In this document: positions 1 to 8,329 of the stretch, one piece after another | Position numbering within the stretch: the first letter of the stretch is position 1 | How the letters are laid out: each line of letters begins with the position of its first letter | Source: Streptococcus mitis | GTDB lineage: Bacteria > Bacillota > Bacilli > Lactobacillales > Streptococcaceae | Reading direction: 5' to 3' | Assembly: GCA_018364455.1 (NCBI GenBank) | Contig: JAGZLW010000002.1 | Coordinates: 23,835 to 87,834, forward strand | DNA length: 64,000 nt | The notes under the pieces: model-generated | Seen by the model: the letters and a program-made list of their open reading frames with translations, nothing else | Databases searched by the model: none | Told to the model about the DNA's origin: nothing | Program-made: the position numbers and the translations under genes

Positions 1-912
1 GATGTCAATGATCAACAAGTTTTACTTGAAAACCATGTGACGGGAGATATCCTATTGACTTTGCCTGGTCAATCCATACGTTACTTTGCAAATAAGGTTG
101 AATTTATTACCTTCTTTTTGCAAGATTTGGAGCTAGATAAGCATCAGATTGTCTTTAATACTCTAGCGATCGCTTTCTTGGTTTCTTTCCATCATCCAGA
201 TAAGTCTGGCTCAGATGTTTTGGTTTGGCAGGAACCTCTCTATGATGCCATTCCAGGCAATATGCAGTTGATTTTGGAAAGCGATGATGTGCGTGCTAAG
301 AAAATCATTATTCCCAATAAGGCGACTTATGAGCGCGCTTTGGAGTTAACTGACGAGAAATACCATGATCAGTTTGTGCACTTGGGTTACCATTATCAGT
401 TTAAACGCGATAATTTCCTAAGACGAGATGCCTTAATCTTGACTAATTCCGATCAGATTGAGCAAATAGAAGCAATCGTAGAAGCTTTGCCTGATGTTAC
501 TTTCCGTATCGCAGCGGTGACAGAGATGTCTTCTAAGCTCTTAGACATGCTTCGCTATCCTAATGTGGTCCTTTACCAGAATGCTAGTCCGCAGAAGATT
601 CAGGAGCTCTATCAATTGTCGGATATTTACTTGGATATAAACCACAGTAATGAGTTGTTGCAGGCGGTGCGTCAGGCCTTTGAGCACAATCTCTTGATTC
701 TTGGATTTAATCAGACAGTGCACAATAAACTCTATATCGCTCCTGAACATCTATTTGAAAGTAGTGAAGTTGCTGCTTTGGTTGAGACCATTAAACTGGC
801 CCTTTCAGATGTTGATCAAATGCGTCAGGCACTTGGAAAGCAAGGCCAACATGCCAACTATGTTGACTTGGTGCGATATCAGGAAACCATGCAAACTGTT
901 TTAGGAGGCTAA
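1..912 (+). CDS. gtfB: GtfB/Gtf2, accessory Sec glycosyltransferase subunit (5' end outside window)
   Basis: The reading frame is open from base 1, so the gene enters the window already running; about 303 residues of its C-terminal part are visible. In the accessory Sec pathway GtfB is the substrate-binding and stabilising partner of GtfA, and together they add GlcNAc to the serine-rich-repeat adhesin in the cytoplasm before SecA2/SecY2 export. The visible part is a GT-B-like alpha/beta segment ending in LGG, with a typical acceptor-binding region. Two tiny membrane genes of the same pathway follow directly (asp4 begins 1 bp after the stop), which supports the call more than any single motif. 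The adhesin and the other sec genes must lie upstream of the window. Confidence 0.85.
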   Translation, partial: DVNDQQVLLENHVTGDILLTLPGQSIRYFANKVEFITFFLQDLELDKHQIVFNTLAIAFLVSFHHPDKSGSDVLVWQEPLYDAIPGNMQLILESDDVRAKKIIIPNKATYERALELTDEKYHDQFVHLGYHYQFKRDNFLRRDALILTNSDQIEQIEAIVEALPDVTFRIAAVTEMSSKLLDMLRYPNVVLYQNASPQKIQELYQLSDIYLDINHSNELLQAVRQAFEHNLLILGFNQTVHNKLYIAPEHLFESSEVAALVETIKLALSDVDQMRQALGKQGQHANYVDLVRYQETMQTVLGG

Positions 913-913
913 T

Positions 914-1093
914 ATGTCAGAGGAAGATTTATTTTACAAAGACGTTGAAGGTCGCATGGAAGAGTTGAAACAAAAACCTATCAAGAAAGAAAAAGAAACC
1001 CGAGGGGAAAAGATTAGTAAGACTTTTTCACTTCTACTGGGCTTGATGATTCTGATTGGTTTGCTCTTTACTTTGCTGGGAATTTTGAGGTAG
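914..1093 (+). CDS. asp4: Asp4, small accessory Sec membrane protein (SecE-like)
   Basis: This is a 59-residue protein starting at ATG 914, with GGAGG inside the end of gtfB at 904-908. The first 35 residues are charged and Lys/Glu-rich. They are followed by one C-terminal hydrophobic helix rich in Leu and Gly and a short basic tail, the topology of SecE. In streptococcal accessory Sec loci the order gtfA-gtfB-asp4-asp5 is standard, and Asp4 is thought to act with SecY2 at the membrane. Identification rests on position, size and topology, since so short a protein carries little sequence signal. Confidence 0.82.
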   Translation: MSEEDLFYKDVEGRMEELKQKPIKKEKETRGEKISKTFSLLLGLMILIGLLFTLLGILR

Positions 1094-1097
1094 GCCT

Positions 1098-1322
1098 ATG
1101 ATTGAAATACTGATTGTTTTAGCTATTATCCTATCTCTTGCTTTGATTATATTGGTAACCATACAACCTCGTCAAAATCAACTATTTTCCATGGATGCGA
1201 CTAGTAATATTGGTAAACCAAGTTACTGGCAGAGCAACACCTTGGTAAAGGTTCTCACTTTATTGGTGAGTTTGGCCTTATTCGTTTTACTATTAACCTT
1301 TATGGTGATAACTTACAAATAA
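1098..1322 (+). CDS. asp5: Asp5, small accessory Sec membrane protein (SecG-like)
   Basis: The protein has 74 residues and two hydrophobic helices (about residues 2-22 and 50-70) joined by a polar loop that contains a QPRQNQ-type stretch, the layout of SecG. It starts 4 bp after asp4 and is the last gene of the accessory Sec operon, closed by a strong hairpin terminator at 1323-1374. In the accessory translocon it is the SecG-like partner for SecY2 that helps export the glycosylated serine-rich-repeat adhesin. Confidence 0.82.
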   Translation: MIEILIVLAIILSLALIILVTIQPRQNQLFSMDATSNIGKPSYWQSNTLVKVLTLLVSLALFVLLLTFMVITYK

Positions 1323-1374
1323 AAGAAAACTTCAGATATTCACCTTTTGTGATTGGTCTGAAGTTTTCTTTTTT
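1323..1374 (+). terminator. Rho-independent terminator of the accessory Sec operon
   Basis: A perfect 14-bp inverted repeat (AAGAAAACTTCAGA at 1323-1336 with its complement at 1357-1370) is followed by a T-run. It begins at the asp5 stop codon. Confidence 0.9.
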
Positions 1375-1375
1375 A

Positions 1376-1571
1376 TATTCAATGAAAATCAAAGAGCAAA
1401 CTAGGAAGCTAGCCGCATGCTGCTTAAAACACTATTTTGAGGTTGCAGATAGAACTGACGAAGTCAGCTCAAAACACCGTTTTGAGGTTGCAGATAGAAC
1501 TGACGAAGTCAGTAACATCTACACGGCAAGGCGAAGCTGACGTGGTTTGAAGAGATTTTTGAAGAGTATTA
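1376..1571 (-). repeat. BOX element, A1-B2-C1 form
   Basis: This 196-bp element reads boxA to boxC on the minus strand. boxC lies at about 1376-1425, two tandem 45-bp boxB units at 1426-1470 and 1471-1515 (start to start exactly 45 bp, few differences), and boxA at about 1516-1571. The sequence ACGGCAAGGCGAAGCTGACG at 1522-1541 matches the well-known BOX A core used for BOX typing. BOX elements are non-coding, mobilisable repeats of S. pneumoniae and relatives. The last three bases double as the stop codon of the neighbouring minus-strand membrane protein gene. Confidence 0.92.
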
Positions 1572-2522
1572 CTGTCCATATTTTTGGTAAAAATCAACTT
1601 TTACTTGGATGAAGGTTTTGGCTTCACGTAGGAGTTGAAGAAGGGTGGCACGGGTTTCAAATTCTTCTCTTGTCTTGGGCAGACTGCGATTACGGAAGAC
1701 TTCCAGATAGCGTTCGATTTCATCTAGTAAATCAGAAGCAGGATTGGTCTGGCTTAGTTGACCGGCAATTTTTGAAAAGAGTTGGGCTAAAATCAGGCTC
1801 TCACTGGCAGCTAGGTGACAGGTGTTGATTTGCTGAGCCATATTTCGCAGGATACGACTTTGTCGCTGTCTCATCTCAAAGTAGTGGATATGGTAGTCGG
1901 TCTGGTGAAAGAGGTGGTCAGAGTGATCTAAATAGACCAGTTTGAGGGCTTCTTCCAAAAGAGTGTCTAATTCTTCCACCAGCTGTGCTCGGTTACGTCC
2001 ATCCCCTCTGGATAAATAATATTTGAAGCGTTGAAGGATATCTTTTAACTTTTCTTCTACCAATGTGTGGTAGTGATGAATTTCCTCTTCTCGTGAAGGC
2101 ATGTAGAGATTAACAAGTAAGGCAAATCCTGTACCGATAGCAAAGAGAAGGAATTCGTTGACTAGAAGGTCTGGAGAGGTTGACTCTTGTACCAAGAGGT
2201 GGCTAACCAAAACAGTGCTTGGTGTGATGCCAATTTCCCAGCCCATCTTATAGGCTAGGGGCACGTAGAGGGCAAGATAGAGACCAAGGCTCCAGATATG
2301 AAATCCGCTCAAGTGAAAAGCCAAAACACCGATAGCTAGAGCTAGAAGCATGGAAAAGAGCCGATTGCGGGCCAGTTTTAAGGTACTTCTACGGGTATCG
2401 GATAGACTCAAGAGGGCGATTATTCCAGCCGAAACTGCCGAGGAAAGATTAAGAAAATAAGCAAGGAGACAGGCAAGGCAGGTAGCTAAGATGAGCTTGG
2501 TCGTACGTTGGCTAATAGACAT
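1569..2522 (-). CDS. ArAE (aromatic acid exporter) family membrane protein
   Basis: The protein has 317 residues. Residues about 8-145 form several hydrophobic helices, and residues about 150-317 form a charged, helical cytoplasmic domain of the DUF939 C-terminal type. This two-part layout is that of small streptococcal and Bacillus ArAE-like proteins, a family with distant fusaric-acid/aromatic-acid exporter homologues; no substrate can be inferred. The TAA stop lies in the last bases of the adjacent BOX element. The gene is transcribed towards the accessory Sec operon and sits downstream of sstT, from which it is separated by a terminator at 2554-2584. Confidence 0.78.
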   Translation of the reverse strand: MSISQRTTKLILATCLACLLAYFLNLSSAVSAGIIALLSLSDTRRSTLKLARNRLFSMLLALAIGVLAFHLSGFHIWSLGLYLALYVPLAYKMGWEIGITPSTVLVSHLLVQESTSPDLLVNEFLLFAIGTGFALLVNLYMPSREEEIHHYHTLVEEKLKDILQRFKYYLSRGDGRNRAQLVEELDTLLEEALKLVYLDHSDHLFHQTDYHIHYFEMRQRQSRILRNMAQQINTCHLAASESLILAQLFSKIAGQLSQTNPASDLLDEIERYLEVFRNRSLPKTREEFETRATLLQLLREAKTFIQVKVDFYQKYGQ

Positions 2523-2553
2523 AAGAATTTCCTAGTAAGTTAGAATAAAAGCG

Positions 2554-2584
2554 TAAAAGACAAGACCTGAGCAGGCTTGTCTTT
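2554..2584 (-). terminator. Terminator of sstT
   Basis: A 9-bp stem (AAAGACAAG at 2556-2564 paired with 2576-2584) is followed, on the minus strand, by a short T-run. It lies immediately after the sstT stop codon. Confidence 0.75.
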
Positions 2585-2589
2585 ATGCG

Positions 2590-3795
2590 CTATTTTTTAC
2601 GGGCTGCTGCGTATTCGGCAACGGCGGTAAAGAGGACATCTGTAGAAGAGTTAAGGGCTGTTTCACATGAGTCTTGGATGACACCAATCACAAATCCAAC
2701 CCCAACAACTTGCATGGCAATATCGTTAGAAATACCGAAAAGGCTACAAGCAACTGGGATAAGAAGGAGGGAACCTCCCGCAATACCAGAAGCACCACAG
2801 GCTGAGATAGCTGCCACTACACTGAGGACAAAGGCTGTCGCAAAGTCAACAGGGATTCCAAGAGTGTTAACTGCAGCAAGGGTCAAAACGTTAATGGTAA
2901 TCGCTGCCCCGGCCATGTTGATAGTAGAACCAAGTGGGATAGAAACAGAATAGGTATCTGGATCCAGTCCGAGGTCGTGGCAAAGTTTCATGTTGACGGG
3001 TATGTTAGCCGCAGAACTACGAGTAAAGAAGGCTGTCACACCACTGACACGTAAACATTTCCAAACGAGGGGATAAGGGTTTCTCTTCATAAAGAGGAAG
3101 GCAATCAATGGATTGACTACTAAGGCCACAAAGAACATAGTTGTCACCAAGAGGGCAAGCAAAATTCCGTAGTTGGCTAGGCTTCCGATTCCCTTATCAG
3201 AGATGGTTTTGAAGACAAGACCAAGGATACCAAATGGAGCTAGGTTGATGATCCATTCGACAATCTTAGAAGTCACATCAGCCATAGTTTTCAGCAATTC
3301 TTTACTGTTTTTGCTGGCTTCTCTCATGGCAATCCCGAAAATAACTGCCCAAGATAGGATACCGATGTAGTTGGCAGTAATGAGGGCATTGACTGGATTG
3401 TCAACTAGTTTGAGCAAGAGGTTGCTGAGGACCTGTCCAATCCCATCTGGTGGAGTAATATCGGTATTAGCACTATTTAGGGTAATTTCAACAGGTACGA
3501 TGAAACTTGCTAGTACAGCGATAAGGGCAGCCGCAAAGGTTCCCACCAAGTAAAGGAAGATAACGGTTTTCATATTGCTATCTTGCCCCTTTTGATGTTG
3601 GGAAAGGGCATTGGCAACGAGGGCAAAAACCAGAATCGGTGCGATGGCTTTGAGGCCACCAACAAAGAGATCTCCTAGAAGGCCAATTCCTGAAATGTTA
3701 GGAAGTGTCAGTCCTAGGGTTCCTCCAATAAGCATACCAATCAAAATTCGTTTGATTAGGCTTGCCTTATTCCAAGCATGAATGAATTTTTTCAT
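2590..3795 (-). CDS. sstT: Serine/threonine:Na+ symporter SstT
   Basis: The protein has 401 residues and is highly hydrophobic throughout, with the dicarboxylate/amino acid:cation symporter fold. Visible family signatures are a Ser/Gly-rich re-entrant stretch (SACGASGIAGGSLLL) and the C-terminal NSSTDVLFT stretch that lines the substrate/sodium site. The start MKKFIHAW has a good ribosome site (AGGAG) just upstream on the minus strand. It imports serine and threonine with sodium. Length and ends match SstT of other streptococci closely. Confidence 0.93.
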   Translation of the reverse strand: MKKFIHAWNKASLIKRILIGMLIGGTLGLTLPNISGIGLLGDLFVGGLKAIAPILVFALVANALSQHQKGQDSNMKTVIFLYLVGTFAAALIAVLASFIVPVEITLNSANTDITPPDGIGQVLSNLLLKLVDNPVNALITANYIGILSWAVIFGIAMREASKNSKELLKTMADVTSKIVEWIINLAPFGILGLVFKTISDKGIGSLANYGILLALLVTTMFFVALVVNPLIAFLFMKRNPYPLVWKCLRVSGVTAFFTRSSAANIPVNMKLCHDLGLDPDTYSVSIPLGSTINMAGAAITINVLTLAAVNTLGIPVDFATAFVLSVVAAISACGASGIAGGSLLLIPVACSLFGISNDIAMQVVGVGFVIGVIQDSCETALNSSTDVLFTAVAEYAAARKK

Positions 3796-3919
3796 AACAA
3801 TCTCCTTTGTTGTGTAATGTTTATGATTATAGTATAAATATGAACTAAAATCAAGAATTTTCTGTCTATTTTTGAAATTATTTTTGAATATTTATGGAGA
3901 ATGACACTTTATGAAAGTA

Positions 3920-3928
3920 TGGTATAAT
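3920..3928 (+). promoter_or_regulatory. Extended -10 promoter for the mscS-like gene
   Basis: TGG followed by TATAAT at 3923-3928 forms an extended -10. ATGACA at 3901-3906 is a weak -35 at 16 bp. The start codon follows 18 bp after the -10. Confidence 0.6.
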
Positions 3929-3946
3929 AAATGAAAGGAGTTTTCT

Positions 3947-4513
3947 ATGCAAGAATTTATTCAAACCTATCTCAATAAGCTTGATGTTACAGCGATTATC
4001 GAGAATATCTTAACCAAGTTACTTTCTCTTTTATTCTTATTTTTACTCTTTTATATAGCTAAGAAATTGCTCCATACCATGGTGCAGAGAATTGTTAAAC
4101 CATCTCTAAAAATGTCTCGTCATGATGTCGGGCGTCAGAAAACCATCTCACGTCTGTTAGAAAATGTGTTTAATTATACCCTTTATTTCTTTTTACTCTA
4201 CTGCATTTTGTCGATTTTAGGTTTGCCAGTTTCTAGTTTGCTGGCAGGTGCTGGAATCGCTGGGGTGGCTATTGGGATGGGAGCCCAAGGTTTTCTGTCT
4301 GATGTTATCAATGGCTTTTTCATCCTCTTCGAACGTCAACTGGATGTGGGAGATGAGGTCGTTCTGACAAATGGTCCCATTACTGTATCGGGCAAGGTCG
4401 TCAGCGTCGGTATTCGAACAACGCAACTCAGAGGAGAAGACCAGGTTCTGCACTTCGTTCCCAATCGGAATATCACCGTCGTTAGCAATTTCTCTCGGAC
4501 AGACCAGGCCTGA
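3947..4513 (+). CDS. MscS-family mechanosensitive channel, short form
   Basis: The protein has 188 residues. It has an N-terminal hydrophobic helix (about residues 20-45), a second at about 70-88, and the family's pore helix with the Gly/Ala-rich run SLLAGAGIAGVAIGMGAQG at about 97-115. The small beta domain follows (LDVGDEVV, GKVVSVGIRTTQL, HFVPNRNITVVSNFS). The protein stops there, so the C-terminal alpha/beta cage domain present in E. coli MscS (286 residues) is missing. There is no obvious continuation in another frame, so this may be a natural short form. It releases osmolytes on hypo-osmotic shock in known homologues. Confidence 0.8.
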   Translation: MQEFIQTYLNKLDVTAIIENILTKLLSLLFLFLLFYIAKKLLHTMVQRIVKPSLKMSRHDVGRQKTISRLLENVFNYTLYFFLLYCILSILGLPVSSLLAGAGIAGVAIGMGAQGFLSDVINGFFILFERQLDVGDEVVLTNGPITVSGKVVSVGIRTTQLRGEDQVLHFVPNRNITVVSNFSRTDQA

Positions 4514-4564
4514 AATTTTAGCAGATTTATGATACAATAGAAAGAGTTTGGTAAAGGAGAGAAG

Positions 4565-5473
4565 ATGTTTTTAGAAAAACAGTTGGGCAATGGTTGTACC
4601 TGGATTAACCTAGATTTGGACAAGTTGAAAAAACTAGAGGACCTTTCTGAAATCTACGGTTTGGACAAGGAAACGATTGAATACGCACTGGATAGAAATG
4701 AGCGTGCCCACATGGATTATCACCGTGAAAACGGGACCGTGACCTTTATCTACAATGTCTTGAACTTGAAAAAGGATAAGGCATACTATGAAGCTTTTCC
4801 CATGACCTTTATCGTGGAACATCGTCGCCTGATTACCATTAGTAATACCAAGAACGCCTATGTCATTGAACAGATGACCCGTTATCTGGAGAGTCATGAC
4901 ACGCTTTCTATTTATAAGTTTCTCTTTGCCAGTCTGGAAATCATCAGCAATGCCTACTATCCTGTCATCGAGCAGATGGACAAGAGTAAGGATGAGGTCA
5001 ATGGGCTCTTGCGCCTGCGGACGACTAAGAAAAACCTTTTTGCCCTTTCCGACTTGGAAACTGGTATGGTTTATCTTACTGCGGCTGCTAAGCAAAATCG
5101 CATGTTGCTGGAACATATCCAAGGGCATGCCCTCTATCGCAGTTTTAACGAGATTGAGAGAGAGCAGTTTGATGATGCCATGATTGAAGCTCATCAGCTG
5201 GTATCCATGACAGACTTGATTTCTCAAGTCCTCCAACAACTATCAGCATCTTACAACAACATCCTAAACAATAATCTGAATGATAATTTGACAACCTTGA
5301 CTATCATTTCAGTCTTGCTAGCTGTTTTGGCAGTAGTGACAGGCTTTTTCGGAATGAATGTTCCGCTCCCTTTAACAGATGAGCCCCATGCTTGGCTCTA
5401 CATCAGTTTGGCTAGTGCTGGGTTATGGGTTGTCCTGTCGTTGTTGCTAAGGAAAATTGCGAAAAAAAGTTAA
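4565..5473 (+). CDS. CorA-family divalent cation transporter
   Basis: The protein has 302 residues: a large, charged, soluble N-terminal domain followed by two C-terminal membrane helices. The GMN motif that forms the selectivity filter is at residues 263-265 (FFGMNVPLP), and the protein ends in a basic tail, as CorA proteins do. It imports magnesium (or related divalent ions) as a pentamer in known relatives. An extended -10 (TGATACAAT, about 4529-4537) lies in the 51-bp gap after the channel gene. Confidence 0.87.
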   Translation: MFLEKQLGNGCTWINLDLDKLKKLEDLSEIYGLDKETIEYALDRNERAHMDYHRENGTVTFIYNVLNLKKDKAYYEAFPMTFIVEHRRLITISNTKNAYVIEQMTRYLESHDTLSIYKFLFASLEIISNAYYPVIEQMDKSKDEVNGLLRLRTTKKNLFALSDLETGMVYLTAAAKQNRMLLEHIQGHALYRSFNEIEREQFDDAMIEAHQLVSMTDLISQVLQQLSASYNNILNNNLNDNLTTLTIISVLLAVLAVVTGFFGMNVPLPLTDEPHAWLYISLASAGLWVVLSLLLRKIAKKS

Positions 5474-5487
5474 GAAAAGGAGCCAAA

Positions 5488-6015
5488 ATGGCGATTGAAA
5501 ATTACATGCCAGATTTTGCTGTGGAAGCAGTCTATGATCTGACAGTCCCAAGCCTGCAGGCGCAGGGAATCAAGGCTGTTTTGGTCGATTTGGACAATAC
5601 CCTCATTGCTTGGAACAACCCAGATGGGACACCAGAGATGAAGCAATGGTTACATGACCTTCGGGACGCGGGCATTCGCATCATCGTGGTATCAAATAAC
5701 ACCAAAAAACGCGTTCAACGTGCAGTTGAGAAGTTTGGGATTGACTACGTTTATTGGGCTCTGAAGCCCTTCACATTTGGGATTGATCGTGCTATGAAGG
5801 AATTCCACTATGAGAAAAGTGAAGTAGTCATGGTTGGCGACCAGCTCATGACAGATATTCGAGCAGCCCACCGTGCGGGCATTCGCTCGATTTTAGTCAA
5901 ACCCTTGGTCCAACATGACTCGATTAAAACACAGATTAACCGAGCTCGTGAGCGTCGTGTGATGCGAAAAATCACTGAAAAGTACGGGCCGATTACATAT
6001 AAAAAAGGAATTTAA
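5488..6015 (+). CDS. yqeG: YqeG-family HAD IIIA phosphatase
   Basis: The protein has 175 residues from ATG 5488, chosen because AAAGGAG lies 7-12 bp upstream; an in-frame upstream ATG lies inside the corA gene. HAD motifs are visible: VDLDNTL with the catalytic Asp pair at residues 34 and 36, VVSNN as motif II, the Lys of ALKP as motif III, and GDQLMTD as motif IV. It opens the yqeG-yqeH-yhbY-nadD-yqeK-rsfS run conserved in Firmicutes and linked to ribosome assembly. The natural phosphatase substrate is not evident from sequence. Confidence 0.9.
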   Translation: MAIENYMPDFAVEAVYDLTVPSLQAQGIKAVLVDLDNTLIAWNNPDGTPEMKQWLHDLRDAGIRIIVVSNNTKKRVQRAVEKFGIDYVYWALKPFTFGIDRAMKEFHYEKSEVVMVGDQLMTDIRAAHRAGIRSILVKPLVQHDSIKTQINRARERRVMRKITEKYGPITYKKGI

Positions 6016-6017
6016 CT

Positions 6018-7124
6018 ATGGAAGAAATTCTCTGTATTGGTTGTGGAGCAATCATTCAGACGACAGACAAGGCTGGTCTTGGTTTTACTCCCCAGTCGGC
6101 ACTCGAAAAAGGTTTGGAAACTGGCGAAGTCTATTGCCAACGCTGTTTCCGTCTCCGTCACTACAATGAAATCACGGATGTCCAGTTGACGGACGATGAT
6201 TTCCTCAAGCTCTTGCACGAGGTGGGAGACAGTGATGCTTTGGTGGTTAATGTTATTGATATCTTTGACTTTAATGGCTCTGTCATCCCAGGGTTACCAC
6301 GTTTTGTCTCGGGCAATGATGTCCTCTTGGTGGGAAATAAAAAAGATATCCTGCCCAAGTCTGTTAAACCAGGCAAGATTAGCCAGTGGCTCATGGAACG
6401 TGCCCACGAAGAAGGGCTTCGTCCAGTCGATGTCGTCCTAACTTCAGCCCAAAACAAGCATGCCATTAAGGAAGTCATTGACAAGATTGAACACTACCGT
6501 AAGGGCCGTGATGTCTATGTGGTCGGTGTAACCAACGTTGGAAAATCAACTCTTATCAATGCTATTATCCAAGAAATCACGGGTAACCAGGATGTCATTA
6601 CGACTTCGCGTTTCCCAGGGACAACCTTGGATAAAATCGAGATTCCGCTTGACGACGGATCTTATATCTACGATACGCCGGGAATCATCCATCGCCACCA
6701 GATGGCCCACTACTTGAATGCCAAAAACCTCAAGTATGTCAGTCCTAAAAAGGAAATCAAACCTAAAACTTATCAGCTCAATCCTGAACAAACCCTGTTT
6801 TTAGGAGGTCTCGGACGTTTTGACTTTATATCAGGAGAAAAACAAGGATTTACTGCTTTCTTTGACAATGAACTCAAACTCCACCGTACCAAGTTAGAAG
6901 GCGCTAGTGCTTTCTACGACAAGCACCTCGGAACGCTTCTGACACCACCAAATAGCAAGGAAAAAGAAGATTTTCCAAAACTAGTTCAGCATGTATTTAC
7001 CATTAAGGAAAAGACAGACCTAGTCATCTCTGGACTCGGCTGGATCCGCGTAACAGGCACAGCCAAAGTCGCCGTCTGGGCACCAGAAGGCGTCGCAGTT
7101 GTCACACGAAAAGCAATTATTTAA
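6018..7124 (+). CDS. yqeH: Ribosome biogenesis GTPase YqeH
   Basis: The protein has 368 residues and starts 2 bp after yqeG. It has an N-terminal zinc-binding knuckle (CIGCG and YCQRCF). A circularly permuted GTPase domain follows: G4 (GNKKD) and G5 (TSAQ) come before G1 (GVTNVGKST, near residue 175) and G3 (DTPG). The C-terminal part is the TRAP-like domain typical of YqeH. The family acts in maturation of the 30S subunit and 16S rRNA. The gene order with yhbY and rsfS supports the same role. Confidence 0.94.
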   Translation: MEEILCIGCGAIIQTTDKAGLGFTPQSALEKGLETGEVYCQRCFRLRHYNEITDVQLTDDDFLKLLHEVGDSDALVVNVIDIFDFNGSVIPGLPRFVSGNDVLLVGNKKDILPKSVKPGKISQWLMERAHEEGLRPVDVVLTSAQNKHAIKEVIDKIEHYRKGRDVYVVGVTNVGKSTLINAIIQEITGNQDVITTSRFPGTTLDKIEIPLDDGSYIYDTPGIIHRHQMAHYLNAKNLKYVSPKKEIKPKTYQLNPEQTLFLGGLGRFDFISGEKQGFTAFFDNELKLHRTKLEGASAFYDKHLGTLLTPPNSKEKEDFPKLVQHVFTIKEKTDLVISGLGWIRVTGTAKVAVWAPEGVAVVTRKAII

Positions 7125-7144
7125 ACACAGAAAGGAAAGGGTTG

Positions 7145-7305
7145 TCTGAATTTGGGCGAGCCCTGCGAGCCCATAGCGAATACTTTTCGCTGTGGTGTCA
7201 GTTGGTACAAGTGATTGTACCAACTGCGGAAAATTTGAGACCTTAGGCTCAAATTTTAGTCATGAAAGTCCGAAGGACTTTGCTGACGTCCGTCACCACT
7301 TCAGA
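7145..7305. repeat. Multi-hairpin intergenic element (unclassified)
   Basis: This 213-bp gap between yqeH and yhbY has no gene but a chain of stem-loops. AGCGAA 7175-7180 pairs with 7186-7191. An 11-bp perfect stem runs 7200-7210 with 7215-7225 (loop gtga). A 10-bp perfect stem runs 7230-7239 with 7248-7257. A 7-bp stem runs 7265-7271 with 7275-7281 (loop gaa). Outer arms also match: TCTGAA 7145-7150 with 7300-7305, and GTGGTG 7192-7197 with 7294-7299. The nested layout suggests one folded unit, either a mobile palindromic repeat or a structured RNA in the yqeH-yhbY transcript. I do not recognise its family. Confidence 0.7.
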
Positions 7306-7337
7306 AAAGTATAAAAAGAAACTCTTTTAAAGAAATT

Positions 7338-7649
7338 ATGTCATTAACATCAAAACAACGTGCCTTCCTCAACAGCCAGGCACACACCCTCAAACCCATC
7401 ATCCAAATTGGAAAAAATGGACTCAACGACCAAATCAAGACCAGCGTCCGTCAAGCTCTTGATGCCCGCGAATTGATTAAAGTAACGCTCTTACAAAACA
7501 CTGATGAAAACATCCACGAAGTAGCTGAAATCTTGGAAGAAGAAATCGGTGTGGATACAGTTCAAAAAATCGGGCGCATCTTGATTTTGTTTAAACAGTC
7601 TAGCAAGAAAGAGAATCGCAAGATTTCTAAAAAAGTCAAAGAAATCTAA
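7338..7649 (+). CDS. yhbY: YhbY-family CRM-domain RNA-binding protein
   Basis: The protein has 103 residues and is a single CRM (CRS1-YhbY) domain: an LTSKQRAFL start, the GxxG-like loop IGKNGLN at about residues 26-32, and a basic C-terminal tail. Homologues bind pre-50S particles. It sits in the conserved yqeH-yhbY-nadD order, but downstream of the multi-hairpin element at 7145-7305, which could affect its expression. Confidence 0.92.
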   Translation: MSLTSKQRAFLNSQAHTLKPIIQIGKNGLNDQIKTSVRQALDARELIKVTLLQNTDENIHEVAEILEEEIGVDTVQKIGRILILFKQSSKKENRKISKKVKEI

Positions 7650-7699
7650 AAACCTACTCCAAATAACTGTTTTTACAGAGAAATAAAGGAGACTAGCCT

Positions 7700-8329
7700 A
7701 TGGCAATCGAACTATTGACTCCCTTTACCAAGGTAGAGTTGGAGCCAGAAATCAAGGAGAAAAAACGTAAACAAGTCGGGATTTTAGGAGGAAATTTTAA
7801 CCCTGTTCACAATGCCCATCTCATTGTTGCGGACCAAGTACGCCAGCAGTTAGGACTGGATCAAGTCTTGCTCATGCCTGAGTACCAACCTCCTCACGTA
7901 GATAAAAAGGAAACCATCCCTGAGCACCATCGTCTCAAGATGCTTGAATTGGCGATTGAGGGTATTGAAGGACTAGCCATTGAAACCATTGAATTGGAGC
8001 GCAAGGGTATTTCCTATACCTATGACACCATGAAGCTCCTGACTGAGAAGAATCCAGATACAGATTATTACTTTATTATCGGTGCCGATATGGTGGACTA
8101 TCTGCCTAAGTGGTACCGAATTGATGAACTGGTTGACATGGTTCAGTTTGTGGGGGTTCAGCGCCCACGCTACAAGGCAGGGACTTCCTATCCAGTTATC
8201 TGGGTGGATGTGCCTCTCATGGATATCTCGTCCAGCATGGTGCGGGACTTCCTTGCCCAAGGACGGAAACCCAACTTTCTCCTACCTCAGCCGGTGCTAG
8301 ACTACATCGAGAAGGAAGGACTCTACTGA
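7700..8329 (+). CDS. nadD: Nicotinate-nucleotide adenylyltransferase NadD
   Basis: The protein has 209 residues. It joins ATP to nicotinate mononucleotide to give deamido-NAD in NAD synthesis. The nucleotidyltransferase signature GGNFNPVHNAHL (HxxH) is near residues 30-41, and the second signature SSSMVRDFL (ISSTxIR-like) lies near the C terminus. AAAGGAG sits 9 bp before the start. The stop codon overlaps the start of yqeK (ATG at 8329), indicating translational coupling. Confidence 0.95.
   Translation: MAIELLTPFTKVELEPEIKEKKRKQVGILGGNFNPVHNAHLIVADQVRQQLGLDQVLLMPEYQPPHVDKKETIPEHHRLKMLELAIEGIEGLAIETIELERKGISYTYDTMKLLTEKNPDTDYYFIIGADMVDYLPKWYRIDELVDMVQFVGVQRPRYKAGTSYPVIWVDVPLMDISSSMVRDFLAQGRKPNFLLPQPVLDYIEKEGLY

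Noticed and set aside
1349..1540. 63-codon frame after asp5
   Set aside because: It lies in the terminator and the BOX repeat, has no ribosome site and repeats itself because of the two boxB units.
1376..1571. RUP repeat
   Set aside because: The length of the second copy (108 bp) first suggested RUP, but the ACGGCAAGGCG core, the 45-bp internal tandem unit and the ends match boxA, boxB and boxC of BOX.
4634..5239. 201-codon minus-strand frame opposite the corA-like gene
   Set aside because: It lies wholly antisense to a gene with clear CorA motifs and resembles no protein; it is a shadow of biased codon use.
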